From assembly GCA_018822665.1 (NCBI GenBank), contig JAHJJX010000019.1, positions 186,001-250,000 of the forward strand: a stretch of 64,000 bases of DNA, written 5' to 3'. The notes below the pieces were generated by a model. That model was not told the origin of the DNA, ran no database searches, and was given only the letters and a program-made list of their open reading frames with translations. The first letter of the stretch is position 1, and every line of letters starts with the position of its first letter. This document shows, one piece after another, positions 19,254-27,868 of this stretch. The translations under genes were made by a program, and so were the position numbers. Origin of the DNA: a bacterium. GTDB lineage: Bacteria > Campylobacterota > Campylobacteria > Campylobacterales > Sulfurimonadaceae.

Positions 19254-20539
19254 TTTTAAGATATTCGCTAATTGCCGTTGCGGTATTGGGCATACATGCA
19301 AAAGATGTGTATACGGTAGATAATTTAGCTATGCAGGCACTTCAAAATTCGCCAGATATTAAAATAAGTGCCTCTAACTATGAAGGCTCAAAGTTTCGAT
19401 ATGATGAAGCGTCCTCAGGTTATTTGCCAAAAATAGACCTTCATCTAGTTGTCGGTGAAACCGGAATGAGCGATATCTCAGGCAATCAAGACAAAATGCT
19501 AAATGACAATGTAGTCCTTGGTAATTTGTCTATGAAACAGCTTCTTTACGATTTTGGAAAAACTGCCTCTCGCAGTGATAGTTTGAAGTATGATTCACAA
19601 AACTACGCATGGCAGTATGCGCAAAAAATATCTGATAAAAAGAGAGATGTAAAAAGTGCGTACTATGATGTTTTAAAAACTCTTGCGCTCATAAAGGTAA
19701 ATAAAGAGGGCGTAGCACTCAATGAAGCTCAATTATATCGTTCACAAAAATATTTTGAAGCCGGAATACGAACAAAAATTGATGTCTCCGATGCAAAAGT
19801 CAGACTTATAAAATCACAACTTGATTTGAAAAAAAGTGAATATAATCTGCAACTCTCCTATGCTCACTTAGATAAAATCATAGGTTTTATTGAAAGTGAA
19901 AATGAGTACGAAGTTTATTCGCAAACCTTGGATTTAAATAATTTATATGCGACACTCAAAGATTATGAACTTTCTTTAAAAGATGCTATCTCTTTTGCGT
20001 ATGAAAATAAATCTGAGTTAAAAAGTTTAACAAATACGCTTTATAGTGCAAATGAAAGAGCTAAAGCGGCTTCATCCGAGTATTATCCGCAAATCTATTT
20101 TGATGCAGATTACACAAAACAAAGTGTCGATACGTTCAAAGCAAGTGTCCCCGAAAATAAATGGCAGACGCTCGTAAATCTTGATGTGAACATCTATCAA
20201 GGCGGCTTGACATCTGCAAAAAACGAGCAGGCAAGGGTCGATGCGGATATTTCCTCTTCACAGCTTCAGCTTTTAAAACTCAGCATACAAAAAGAGACCA
20301 CGCAGGCTTTTATCAATGTTTCTAAAATGAAAGACTCTGTTTTGCTCTCTCAAAATTTACTAGAAGTTTCTCAAGAAAAGTTTGAGCAGGCGGGTAAAAG
20401 GTATGAAAACGGATTATCTGACTACATAGAGCTTCAAGAAGCAAGGCAAGGTTATATTGATGCCATGGCATCTTTGGTAATTAATTATTATGATTATTAT
20501 AATGCTGTCGCTATTTTAGATAATGCCATAGGAAAATAG
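19250..20539 (+). CDS. TolC-family outer-membrane efflux channel
   Basis: 429 residues. A signal peptide (start [17 protein letters not shown]) is followed by two repeats of the OEP fold: [35 protein letters not shown], then the second half ending [19 protein letters not shown]. It should form the outer-membrane channel and periplasmic tunnel for the preceding RND pump. The ATG overlaps the pump stop by 4 bases. It looks intact although adaptor and pump are damaged, so it could still serve another pump. Confidence 0.9.
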   Translation: MILRYSLIAVAVLGIHAKDVYTVDNLAMQALQNSPDIKISASNYEGSKFRYDEASSGYLPKIDLHLVVGETGMSDISGNQDKMLNDNVVLGNLSMKQLLYDFGKTASRSDSLKYDSQNYAWQYAQKISDKKRDVKSAYYDVLKTLALIKVNKEGVALNEAQLYRSQKYFEAGIRTKIDVSDAKVRLIKSQLDLKKSEYNLQLSYAHLDKIIGFIESENEYEVYSQTLDLNNLYATLKDYELSLKDAISFAYENKSELKSLTNTLYSANERAKAASSEYYPQIYFDADYTKQSVDTFKASVPENKWQTLVNLDVNIYQGGLTSAKNEQARVDADISSSQLQLLKLSIQKETTQAFINVSKMKDSVLLSQNLLEVSQEKFEQAGKRYENGLSDYIELQEARQGYIDAMASLVINYYDYYNAVAILDNAIGK

Positions 20540-20569
20540 ATTTCAACTTCCATATACCGTTTTCGTGAT

Positions 20570-20580
20570 GGCATGTGGAA
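20570..20580 (+). repeat. GGCATGTGGAA copy 6
   Basis: Exact; intergenic, after the TolC-family gene. Confidence 0.9.
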
Positions 20581-20688
20581 TATCATTTGCTTTGGACTCT
20601 CTATTTTTGATAGAATACAAAATATTTTCTAAACCTGAAAAATATGCAATGAAAAAAAATATTCAATGACCGTACAAAGGAATAAAAT

Positions 20689-20874
20689 ATGATTCAATTT
20701 AAGAACGATACTCTCTCTTCACAGACGCTCCACACCTCTGAGAACGATACTTATATTTATAAAGATGCTACGGTCAAAATTATTACCGTATTTACGGACA
20801 ACGGAAAATCCACCGCACTTGTTGAAGATGAAAACGGGGAAGTGTTTGAAGTATCAAGAGACGCTCTTCGATAA
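20689..20874 (+). CDS. Small conserved-looking hypothetical, 61 residues
   Basis: A clear AAAGGA ribosome site lies eight bases before ATG. The protein is soluble and acidic, with short beta-strand-like stretches (ATVKIITVFTDNGKSTALVE, DENGEVFEVSRDAL) suggesting a small beta-barrel or SH3-like fold. No family recognised. It stands alone between the efflux operon and flgA. Confidence 0.6.
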   Translation: MIQFKNDTLSSQTLHTSENDTYIYKDATVKIITVFTDNGKSTALVEDENGEVFEVSRDALR

Positions 20875-20997
20875 GATATCCGATGCATATAAACGGCTCC
20901 TTTGAGACAAAGAACATGAAGTGGTAAAACGGACACATCTGCTGCAAAATAAATGTAACAAAGTTAGAATACAAACAACTTTTTGCGAGCAGCGGCA

Positions 20998-21867
20998 ATG
21001 TTAATAAAAGTTTTATTTTTACTGCTTATCCCTTTTTTGCTCTATTGCAGTGACATACTCAAAAGTACCTATTACATACAATCCGATGATATCAACTTAT
21101 CTCACATAGTTCCACATGCCAAGATGGACACAAAATTATTCTCAATTGAAGAGAATAAATATACAAAAAGATTAAAATCAAAAGAGTTAATTCAAGTTTT
21201 AAAGCAATATGGTTACAACTCTTTTAGCGCAGACAGCAGATATATAAAGTTTATTAAAAAAAGTCCTATCGATTTATCTAAAATCGAAAGAGCAATCGAA
21301 GAAGCTTATACTAAACAATATGAAAATATTGATATTCAAAAAATCTCGGTTTTACCCAGAGGGTACATAGACTCTTTACCGGAAAAATATACAATAAGTC
21401 TTACAAAAAAAGCGCATTTGTCCAGACGAGGAACCCTCTATATTAAAACAAATGAAAATAAAAAAATATTTTTCAATTATATTATAAGCGCAAATGTTTC
21501 TGTGTGCTATGCCCGCAACGACATCAATAAAGATGAGGAACTCTCACAGGTAAACACTATGCAAAAGAGCATTGTATTAGATAAGTTCAGGGCGATGCCT
21601 GTACAAAAGATACAGCAAGGCGTTTTGCAAAGCAAGCATAACCTGCAAGCAAACAGCATAATAACCACAAGAGATGTCCAAAGACTCAACATTATCATAC
21701 GAGGCTCAAACGTGAATGTAAGTTTTCAGACACAGGGTATGGCAATAGAATTTTCTGCAAAAGCACTTCAAGATGGTAAACTAAACGATATAATAACGGT
21801 CGAAAAAAGCAATACTAAGAAAATAAAAGTTAGAGTTATCGGCAAAAATCAAGCGGAGATGATATGA
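20998..21867 (+). CDS. flgA: Flagellar P-ring assembly chaperone FlgA
   Basis: 289 residues from ATG 20998; a TTG five codons upstream is less likely. A signal peptide (IKVLFLLLIPFLLYCSD), a variable N-terminal half, then the SAF and beta-clip domains of FlgA: VCYARNDINKDEELS, LQANSIITTRDVQRLN, IIRGSNVNVSFQTQGMAIEF, IKVRVIGKNQAEM. It helps assemble the P-ring (FlgI) in the periplasm. It opens a tightly overlapping run, flgA-ubiX-coaD-tmk, the order I recall in C. jejuni. Confidence 0.88.
   Translation: MLIKVLFLLLIPFLLYCSDILKSTYYIQSDDINLSHIVPHAKMDTKLFSIEENKYTKRLKSKELIQVLKQYGYNSFSADSRYIKFIKKSPIDLSKIERAIEEAYTKQYENIDIQKISVLPRGYIDSLPEKYTISLTKKAHLSRRGTLYIKTNENKKIFFNYIISANVSVCYARNDINKDEELSQVNTMQKSIVLDKFRAMPVQKIQQGVLQSKHNLQANSIITTRDVQRLNIIIRGSNVNVSFQTQGMAIEFSAKALQDGKLNDIITVEKSNTKKIKVRVIGKNQAEMI
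21110..21120 (-). repeat. GGCATGTGGAA copy 7
   Basis: Exact; in flgA, encodes Pro-His-Ala. Confidence 0.9.
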
Positions 21868-22382
21868 AAATAGTTGTGGCGACAAGTGGTGCGAGTGGAG
21901 TAAACCTAGGTTTAAAAGCACTCAAATTACTTCCAGAAAGTATAGACAAACATTTTATCATGTCTAAAAATTCCAAAACTGTTTTACTTAAAGAGCAAAA
22001 CATAAAAGTGCATGACAATGAAGACATATCGGCAAGTATCGCTTCGGGCTCCTTTGGCATAGATGCAATGATAATCGCGCCGTGCAGTATGAATACACTT
22101 GCAAAGGTGGCATGTGGAATCTCCGACAATCTTATAACAAGATGTGCAAGCGTAATGATAAAAGAACAAAAAAAACTCATCTTAGCTCCAAGAGAGATGC
22201 CCTTTTCGGCTATTGCCTTAGAAAATATGCTCAAACTCTCTCGTCTTGGTGTGATTATCGCGCCTCCCGTAATGGCATATTACTCCGAACAAACAAACTT
22301 GGATACGATGGAAAATTTCATCATAGGCAAATGGTTTGATTTGCTCGGCATAGAAAACAACCTTTATAAAAGATGGGAATAA
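21864..22382 (+). CDS. ubiX: Flavin prenyltransferase UbiX
   Basis: 172 residues, slightly shorter than the usual 185-200. The flavin-binding start VVATSGASGVNLGLKAL, IIAPCSMNTLAKVACGISDNL given in part as APCSMNTLAKVACGISD, and LAPREMPFSAIALENML, PPVMAYYS are diagnostic. It makes prenylated FMN, the cofactor of UbiD-type decarboxylases used in menaquinone or ubiquinone synthesis. It overlaps flgA by 4 bases. An exact GGCATGTGGAA copy inside encodes the Ala-Cys-Gly of the motif. Confidence 0.88.
   Translation: MKIVVATSGASGVNLGLKALKLLPESIDKHFIMSKNSKTVLLKEQNIKVHDNEDISASIASGSFGIDAMIIAPCSMNTLAKVACGISDNLITRCASVMIKEQKKLILAPREMPFSAIALENMLKLSRLGVIIAPPVMAYYSEQTNLDTMENFIIGKWFDLLGIENNLYKRWE
22109..22119 (+). 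repeat. GGCATGTGGAA copy 8
   Basis: Exact; in ubiX, encodes Ala-Cys-Gly. Confidence 0.9.
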
Positions 22383-22383
22383 A

Positions 22384-22875
22384 ATGAAAAAGATAGCACT
22401 TTATCCCGGAACCTTTGACCCAATCACAAACGGTCACTTCGATATCATTGAACGTGCGCTGAGTCTTTTTGATGAAGTCATCATTGCAGTTGCCATCTCT
22501 CAAGATAAAAAACCGATGTTTACGCTCCAAGAACGAATTCAGATGACAAATGAAGCTGTAAAGCACCTTGAAAATGTCCAAGTAGTCGGTTTTGACAATC
22601 TTACGGTTGAACTTGCAAAAGAACGGGGTGCGACTATCCTTATAAGAGGTCTTCGTGCCGTGAGTGATTTTGAATATGAACTCCAACTTGGTTATTTGAA
22701 TAATTCTTTGGATGACTCCATAGAAACTGTTTATTTGATGCCAAAACTTCAACACGCTTTTATCAGTTCCTCTATAGTAAGAAATCTTTTAAAATTCAAC
22801 GCAAAAACTGAGCACCTGCTTCCAAAAGAAGTGCAAAAAATCATAGGGAGCATGACCGCATGTACATTGCAATAG
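22384..22875 (+). CDS. coaD: Phosphopantetheine adenylyltransferase
   Basis: 163 residues, full length. The nucleotidyltransferase signature ALYPGTFDPITNGHFDII contains the T/HxGH motif; RGLRAVSDFEYEL and FISSSIVRNLLKF complete the active site. It transfers AMP from ATP to 4'-phosphopantetheine in coenzyme A synthesis. It starts one base after ubiX and overlaps tmk by 16 bases. Confidence 0.96.
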   Translation: MKKIALYPGTFDPITNGHFDIIERALSLFDEVIIAVAISQDKKPMFTLQERIQMTNEAVKHLENVQVVGFDNLTVELAKERGATILIRGLRAVSDFEYELQLGYLNNSLDDSIETVYLMPKLQHAFISSSIVRNLLKFNAKTEHLLPKEVQKIIGSMTACTLQ

Positions 22876-23429
22876 AAGGGATAGACACGGCTGGCAAAAG
22901 TACGCAGATAACTGCCCTGCAAAGCCACTTTCCACATGCCATCATCACAAAAGAACCCGGCGGAACTCCTATAGGCAAAGAGATAAGAGGAATGGTGTTA
23001 AGTGCAAAAGCCCAAAGTAAAAAAGCTGAATTTTTACTTTTTTTAGCAGATAGAGCAGAACATGTCAAAGAAATAATAGAGCCCAACAAAAACAAAATTA
23101 TAATCTCCGACAGAAGTGCGGTAAGCGGTGTTGCCTATGCACTGATTCAGGGGGAAATAGAGACAAAAGATTTACTTGCACTCAACAATTTTGCTACAAA
23201 CGGAATTTACCCTGAAAAAGTTTTTTTACTTCGTCTTACCAAAGAAGAACTGGATTACAGACTTTCTCAAAAAGAGCTTGACGCAATAGAACTTCGCGGA
23301 AGCGAGTATCTTTTAAAGATTCAAGATGCGCTCGTAGAAGCCGCAAAACTATTAAACCTCACGCTGATAGAAATTGATGCTACGCAATCAAGAAAAGAGA
23401 TAACAGAACAAATATTGCAAAACATATAA
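22860..23429 (+). CDS. tmk: Thymidylate kinase
   Basis: 189 residues. The P-loop IEGIDTAGKSTQI, the DR-type motif in ISDRSAVSGVAYA and the N-terminal ITKEPGGTPIGKEIR identify dTMP kinase. It phosphorylates dTMP to dTDP. The length is at the short end for the family, as usual in this phylum. The ATG lies within the coaD 3' end. An exact TTCCACATGCC in the first 30 codons encodes Pro-His-Ala. Confidence 0.95.
   Translation: MYIAIEGIDTAGKSTQITALQSHFPHAIITKEPGGTPIGKEIRGMVLSAKAQSKKAEFLLFLADRAEHVKEIIEPNKNKIIISDRSAVSGVAYALIQGEIETKDLLALNNFATNGIYPEKVFLLRLTKEELDYRLSQKELDAIELRGSEYLLKIQDALVEAAKLLNLTLIEIDATQSRKEITEQILQNI
22930..22940 (-). repeat. GGCATGTGGAA copy 9
   Basis: Exact; in tmk, encodes Pro-His-Ala. 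Confidence 0.9.
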
Positions 23430-23456
23430 CTGCCATTTATTATTGTTTTACTTGAG

Positions 23457-23467
23457 GGCATGTGGAA
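23457..23467 (+). repeat. GGCATGTGGAA copy 10
   Basis: Exact; intergenic, between tmk and the convergent CZB gene. Confidence 0.9.
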
Positions 23468-23527
23468 GTTCTTCCCCGTCCAAAGCTTATGAAACTTTAA
23501 AACGAAGGGGTTGTTGGATGTTGATGA

Positions 23528-23995
23528 CTATACTAAACTTTTTATTTTTTCTTCTGAAGTCGCTATCAACCGTCGCTCAAGACGATTTATCTCTTCGAGT
23601 AACTCTTTAGAAATACCATCCATTTTTTCATAGTATTTTCTTGCTATATCAACTTCATGCGGGCTGACATCATTTTTCTTATTTCCAAAAAGTGTTGCAA
23701 AAAACCCTTTTTTGGGCTTATTAAAATAAATATTGAAAATACTTAAATACACATCGTGCAATTCAAAATGTAATTTTTCTACTTTGGTCATACATTCCAA
23801 TGGATTATTTGCCAATGCATTTAATTTTTGACCATCACTGTAAAACCATTGTCCAAACTTACACTCCGTAGAGTCTATAGGTATGGCATCCTCTTTTATA
23901 TCAATCCCGTTTATAAGCAATTTTGCCTTTTGAACCCATTTTATATGAGCAGATTTGGCGCTTCTAAGGTGTTCAAGTACATGTTCCTTATCCAT
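23528..23995 (-). CDS. Stand-alone chemoreceptor zinc-binding (CZB) protein
   Basis: 155 residues, soluble. It carries the CZB His/Cys set without receptor or signalling domains: SAHIKWVQKAKLL, STECKFGQWFYSDGQKL, VEKLHFELHDVYLSI. A basic linker (FFATLFGNKKND) and a C-terminal helix (EEINRLERRLIATSEEK) follow. In the MCP at 5666 the same domain is fused to a receptor; here it may act as a free zinc sensor or bind a chemotaxis or c-di-GMP protein. An AGAAGGAG site precedes ATG. It is a single-gene unit. Confidence 0.8.
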   Translation of the reverse strand: MDKEHVLEHLRSAKSAHIKWVQKAKLLINGIDIKEDAIPIDSTECKFGQWFYSDGQKLNALANNPLECMTKVEKLHFELHDVYLSIFNIYFNKPKKGFFATLFGNKKNDVSPHEVDIARKYYEKMDGISKELLEEINRLERRLIATSEEKIKSLV

Positions 23996-24359
23996 ATTTT
24001 CTCCTTCTTTTTATTATTTACTATAATTCAAATTTATAAATCTCACCGATAGTATATCTTAAAATCGTAATATCAACTTCATCAATTTTTCCCAATAAAA
24101 CAGATTTCAAGAGTACAAAGTCCACCCGACTTCGCTAAACGCTTACAATTCTTCCAATTCACTATCTGTTATTTTACAACAAAAGAGCACCTGATGAAAC
24201 ATGAAATTATCCAAAAAATAGACAAAAAAAATTAAATCTCTCTCATTCCACATGCCGCAGATGAAACCTATTAAGAGTTTTCATGCTAAAATGCGACTCA
24301 AATATCTATCTAAGAAACATTACTCTATAAACTAAATAATTATCAAAACAAGGCTAAAA
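23996..24359 (+). other. Divergent intergenic region between the CZB gene and coaBC
   Basis: 364 bases without a convincing gene. It must hold the divergent promoters: an AT-rich stretch next to the CZB gene and GCTAAAATG (about 24287) before coaBC. One exact TTCCACATGCC copy is at 24246. I see no stable hairpin or RNA gene. Confidence 0.5.
24246..24256 (-). repeat. GGCATGTGGAA copy 11
   Basis: Exact; intergenic, upstream of coaBC. Confidence 0.9.
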
Positions 24360-25628
24360 ATGCTTATTCCGTCAGACTTACTAAAGGGTAAAAAAATACT
24401 TCTCGGTGTGACCGGCTCCATTGCGGTTTACAAGTCACTTGAGCTCGTCCGTTTGTTTGTAAAGGCCGGTGCGGAAGTCAAAGTCGTTATGAGCGAGGCG
24501 AGTAAAAAATTTGTTACTCCCCTTAGTTTTGAAACGCTTACATCCAAGCAGGTGCTTGATGATTCCAACGAATCATGGGTCAATGACCACAACCATATCA
24601 AATCAGGAGAATGGGCAGACTTGATGGTAATAGCACCGGCTACCGCAAACACCATTGCCAAACTTGCTAATGCCATTGCAGACAACATCTTGCTTCAATG
24701 CGCACTTGCTTATCCGGGCGTAAAAATACTTGCACCTTCTGCGAATACGAATATGATGAACCACCCTATAACGCAAGCAAACTTAAAAATGCTAGGTATA
24801 GCAAACTATGAGATTGTAGCAACCCAGACAAAAGAGCTTGCCTGCAAAACAACCGGTGACGGTGCGATGGCTGAGCCTTTAGATATCTTTTACAAAGCGG
24901 CAAAAGAACTTTCAAAAGATGAGTTCTGGCAAGACAGACGTGTCATAGTTACAGGCGGAGGAACAATAGAAAAAATAGACGATGTTCGCTACCTTTCAAA
25001 CTTCTCAAGCGGAAAAATGGCTTCATCTTTAGCTACGGCACTTTACTGCAAAGGTGCCGATGTCAATCTTATAGCAACAAGATTTGAAGCTAATCTTCCA
25101 AAAGAGATGCATAAAATAGATGTACAAGACACCGCAGAGATGATGGAATATCTGGTAGATTCTATCCGCATCGCCAAAAAAGGGAAACTCTCCAAAGCCA
25201 CCCTCGTACGAGATGAGCATATTCACATAATACAAAAAAAGCCCTACCTCTTTATGGCGGCGGCAGTGAGTGACTACATTCCTACATTTACACAAAATGG
25301 AAAACTAAAAAAAGAGATGCTTGGCGACGCATGGGAGTTGAGTCTCAAAAAAAATAAAGATATTTTGGCTTCCATCAATAAAGAAGGAATAACGACCGTA
25401 GGATTTAAGGCTGAGATGGATGCAATACATGCAATTGACAATGCTTCAAAAATGCTTGAGGCTAAAAAGGTAGATGCTGTTTGCTTGAACGTGCTCCAAG
25501 ACTCTTCGAGTTTTGGAAGCGATACAAACAAGATAGAATTTATAACTTCCGATACTATCAAATCCATTCCACATGCCGACAAACTCAGCGTTGCATTTGG
25601 CATTTTAGAGCATGCAAAGAGCTTATGA
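24360..25628 (+). CDS. coaBC: Phosphopantothenoylcysteine decarboxylase/synthetase CoaBC
   Basis: 422 residues, a bit longer than the usual 390-410. The CoaC half (1-190) binds FMN: LLGVTGSIAVYKSLELVR, MVIAPATANTIAKLANAIADN in part, and APSANTNMMNHPITQ (family form APAMN, here APSAN). The CoaB half carries VTGGGTIEKIDDVRYLSN, FSSGKMASSLATAL and VGFKAEMDA. It converts 4'-phosphopantothenate and Cys to 4'-phosphopantetheine, the step before CoaD. It starts a four-base-overlap run with the next genes, an order I recall from C. jejuni (Cj0822-Cj0827). Confidence 0.94.
   Translation: MLIPSDLLKGKKILLGVTGSIAVYKSLELVRLFVKAGAEVKVVMSEASKKFVTPLSFETLTSKQVLDDSNESWVNDHNHIKSGEWADLMVIAPATANTIAKLANAIADNILLQCALAYPGVKILAPSANTNMMNHPITQANLKMLGIANYEIVATQTKELACKTTGDGAMAEPLDIFYKAAKELSKDEFWQDRRVIVTGGGTIEKIDDVRYLSNFSSGKMASSLATALYCKGADVNLIATRFEANLPKEMHKIDVQDTAEMMEYLVDSIRIAKKGKLSKATLVRDEHIHIIQKKPYLFMAAAVSDYIPTFTQNGKLKKEMLGDAWELSLKKNKDILASINKEGITTVGFKAEMDAIHAIDNASKMLEAKKVDAVCLNVLQDSSSFGSDTNKIEFITSDTIKSIPHADKLSVAFGILEHAKSL
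25567..25577 (-). repeat. GGCATGTGGAA copy 12
   Basis: Exact; in coaBC, encodes Pro-His-Ala. Confidence 0.9.
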
Positions 25629-26377
25629 ATTTTTCCATAAACTCTTTAAGCTCTTTGGCAAAGTTGATTTCTGCAAACCCAAACGAAACTTCATCCCTTA
25701 TAAAATTAGTTTCATTGGAGGTTTTAAAATCTCTGGGTGATGGAAAATACACTATTTTGCTTGAGAATAAAACACTTACAGCCCAAAGTGACAAGACTTT
25801 AAGTGAAGGCTCAAAATACTGGTCCCAGCTCACACAAACAAAAAATGAATCGCCGCAGCTCTCTCATCTGATGAAGATGCCGCAGATTTTAAAAAATACA
25901 CAAAACACAGCTCTGCAATACTCTCTCAAAGAGGTACAAGCGCTTTTAAATTCTAAACAACCCCAAACAATAATGAAACAAAATTTACTTGAGCAGTTAA
26001 GCACCGCGGGAACAAAAGAGGAATTCTCAAATATCTCCACTCTTTTGCTTTCGCTTCAAAACCATACTTTAACAATTCCGCTTCGTCTGCAGAACTATTA
26101 TTCTCTTTTGCAAATAAAAAAAAGGTACAATAACAAATCAAAAAAAACTCAAATTAATTTTTATGCGGCATTGGAGTTTTTGGGACCGATATCCGGTGTA
26201 GTCGTACTGGATGAGACCAAGGTGAGCGTCAACTTAAATGTTGCCTTTATGAAAACAAAAAACTATTTGGAAGACGATATGAAAAATTTTTCTCACAATA
26301 TAAATATTTCAATATTAAATAATATTGAACCTCTCTACAATGCAAATACTAACTCTCTTTTGGATATAGTTATATGA
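25625..26377 (+). CDS. Conserved hypothetical of the coaBC-uppS cluster
   Basis: 250 residues from ATG 25625, overlapping the coaBC stop by 4 bases and uppS by 4 bases. No signal peptide. Residues 30-75 (ALEVLKSLG-like VLKSLGDGKYTILLEN, LTAQSDKTLSEGSKYW) suggest a small beta-barrel reminiscent of FliK-type proteins. The C-terminal third (IKKRYNNKSKKTQINFYAAL, FLGPISGVVVLDE, KVSVNLNVAFMKTKNYL) also resembles the FliK C-terminal pattern. Function unknown; a FliK-like relative is a guess. An equivalent unknown gene occupies this place in C. jejuni as I recall it. Confidence 0.65.
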   Translation: MNFSINSLSSLAKLISANPNETSSLIKLVSLEVLKSLGDGKYTILLENKTLTAQSDKTLSEGSKYWSQLTQTKNESPQLSHLMKMPQILKNTQNTALQYSLKEVQALLNSKQPQTIMKQNLLEQLSTAGTKEEFSNISTLLLSLQNHTLTIPLRLQNYYSLLQIKKRYNNKSKKTQINFYAALEFLGPISGVVVLDETKVSVNLNVAFMKTKNYLEDDMKNFSHNINISILNNIEPLYNANTNSLLDIVI

Positions 26378-27051
26378 ATCAAGCAAAACATATAGCCATA
26401 ATAATGGACGGAAACGGCCGTTGGGCTGAACTTCAAGGTCTAAAAAGAGTTAAAGGACATGAAGCCGGAGCAAAAGTTGTAAAAGAGATTACAACCTATT
26501 GTTCTCAAAGCCAGGATATCGAAAGATTGACACTGTATGCTTTTTCAACTGAAAACTGGAAAAGACCTCGCTTGGAAGTTGAATTTTTAATGAAACTTTT
26601 AAATAATTATCTCAAAAAAGAGCTTCCTTCATACTTGGACCTCAATGTGAGATTTGAACCCATAGGCGACCTCGGAGCTTTTTCAAAATCACTTCAAAAA
26701 ACCATTCAAAATGTTAAAGAAAAAACTGCCCACTGTGACGGACTTGTTCAATCTTTGGCTCTTAACTATGGTGCACAGGATGAAATACTACGGGCAATAA
26801 ACAAAATAAAAGAGTGTGAATCCCCTGTTACGGAAGTTATGTTCAGCAATGCGCTTGATTGTAAACAGAATGTTGATTTACTTATTCGAACAGGCGGCGA
26901 CCACAGACTTTCAAACTTTTTGCTTTGGCAAGCTGCTTATGCTGAACTGCACTTTTGTAATACTTTATGGCCTGATTTTACAATAAAACAGCTCGAAGCT
27001 ATCATTCAAGATTTTGAACAAGTTGAACGCCGTTTTGGAGGCCTGAAATAA
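26374..27051 (+). CDS. uppS: Undecaprenyl diphosphate synthase
   Basis: 225 residues. The cis-prenyltransferase signature HIAIIMDGNGRWAELQGL holds the catalytic Asp and RTGGDHRLSNFLLWQAAYAE (given in part as RTGGDHRLSNFLLWQ) the conserved C-terminal site. It makes the C55 lipid carrier for peptidoglycan and surface glycans. The length is slightly below the usual 240-250. It overlaps its neighbours on both sides. Confidence 0.96.
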   Translation: MNQAKHIAIIMDGNGRWAELQGLKRVKGHEAGAKVVKEITTYCSQSQDIERLTLYAFSTENWKRPRLEVEFLMKLLNNYLKKELPSYLDLNVRFEPIGDLGAFSKSLQKTIQNVKEKTAHCDGLVQSLALNYGAQDEILRAINKIKECESPVTEVMFSNALDCKQNVDLLIRTGGDHRLSNFLLWQAAYAELHFCNTLWPDFTIKQLEAIIQDFEQVERRFGGLK

Positions 27052-27866
27052 TGGAACTGCTTTTTGCTTTTATTTTAGGAATAACGATAGGCTCATTTAT
27101 AAATGTTGTCATTTTGCGTATACCAATCGATGAAAGCGTGGTTTTTGGTTCTTCTCATTGCTGCAGCTGTGGAAACAACTTGAAACCATGGCACAATATT
27201 CCCCTATTTTCATGGTTGTTTTTGAGAGGAAAATGCTCTTTTTGTCAAAGTAAAATCTCTGCGCAGTACCCCATTATAGAACTTTTATCGGGTCTTGTAT
27301 TTTTAGTTTTGGCGAACAAATACGGCATCAGTTTTCCAATCTTTTTAGTCGGTCTTAGTTTTTTAATGCTTTTGGCTTTATCTATGATTGATTTTAAATA
27401 CAAAATGGTTCCCGACAGTCTGAATTTATTGGCTTTGTTTTTTGCGATACTGGGTGCTTGGAGCATTGATGGTTTGTTTTTAAATCTGCAAAATGCACTC
27501 CTTTTTGCCGGCGGATTTACTCTGCTTCGATTTTCTCTTTCATACCTACTGACATCCTCAGCGCACAGACAAGCAAAAAAAACGCAGACATCTTGGACGA
27601 AAAACTACCATACCTACCCTTTTATAGAAGCTATGGGAGAGGGAGACATTATGGTCGCCGCTACTATGGGAGCGCTTCTTGGAGTGAAACTCACTCTGGT
27701 GGCTATCTTTTTGTCTGCAATTTTGGCACTTCCGATAATGCTGGCTTTAAGAAAAAGAAGCAAAGAAGAGCAAAGAGTTCCCTTTGTACCCTTTCTTGCA
27801 CTTGCTACATTTATAGTTTATATATTTGATACTCCTATTTTGGCTTACATAGAGGCGAATTATTAA
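27051..27866 (+). CDS. pilD: Type 4 prepilin peptidase (A24 family)
   Basis: 271 residues, about eight membrane segments. The N-terminal FILGITIGSFINVVILRIP leads to a cytoplasmic loop with two CxxC pairs (HCCSCGNNLKPWHNIP, CSFCQSKI) as in bifunctional PilD. The catalytic aspartates are in LSMIDFKYKMVPDSL and in the GxGD motif MGEGDIMVAATMGALLG. It cleaves and can N-methylate prepilins for type IV pili, type II secretion or competence pseudopili. It is relevant to the uptake-sequence hypothesis. It begins at the uppS stop. Confidence 0.93.
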   Translation: MELLFAFILGITIGSFINVVILRIPIDESVVFGSSHCCSCGNNLKPWHNIPLFSWLFLRGKCSFCQSKISAQYPIIELLSGLVFLVLANKYGISFPIFLVGLSFLMLLALSMIDFKYKMVPDSLNLLALFFAILGAWSIDGLFLNLQNALLFAGGFTLLRFSLSYLLTSSAHRQAKKTQTSWTKNYHTYPFIEAMGEGDIMVAATMGALLGVKLTLVAIFLSAILALPIMLALRKRSKEEQRVPFVPFLALATFIVYIFDTPILAYIEANY

Positions 27867-27868
27867 TT

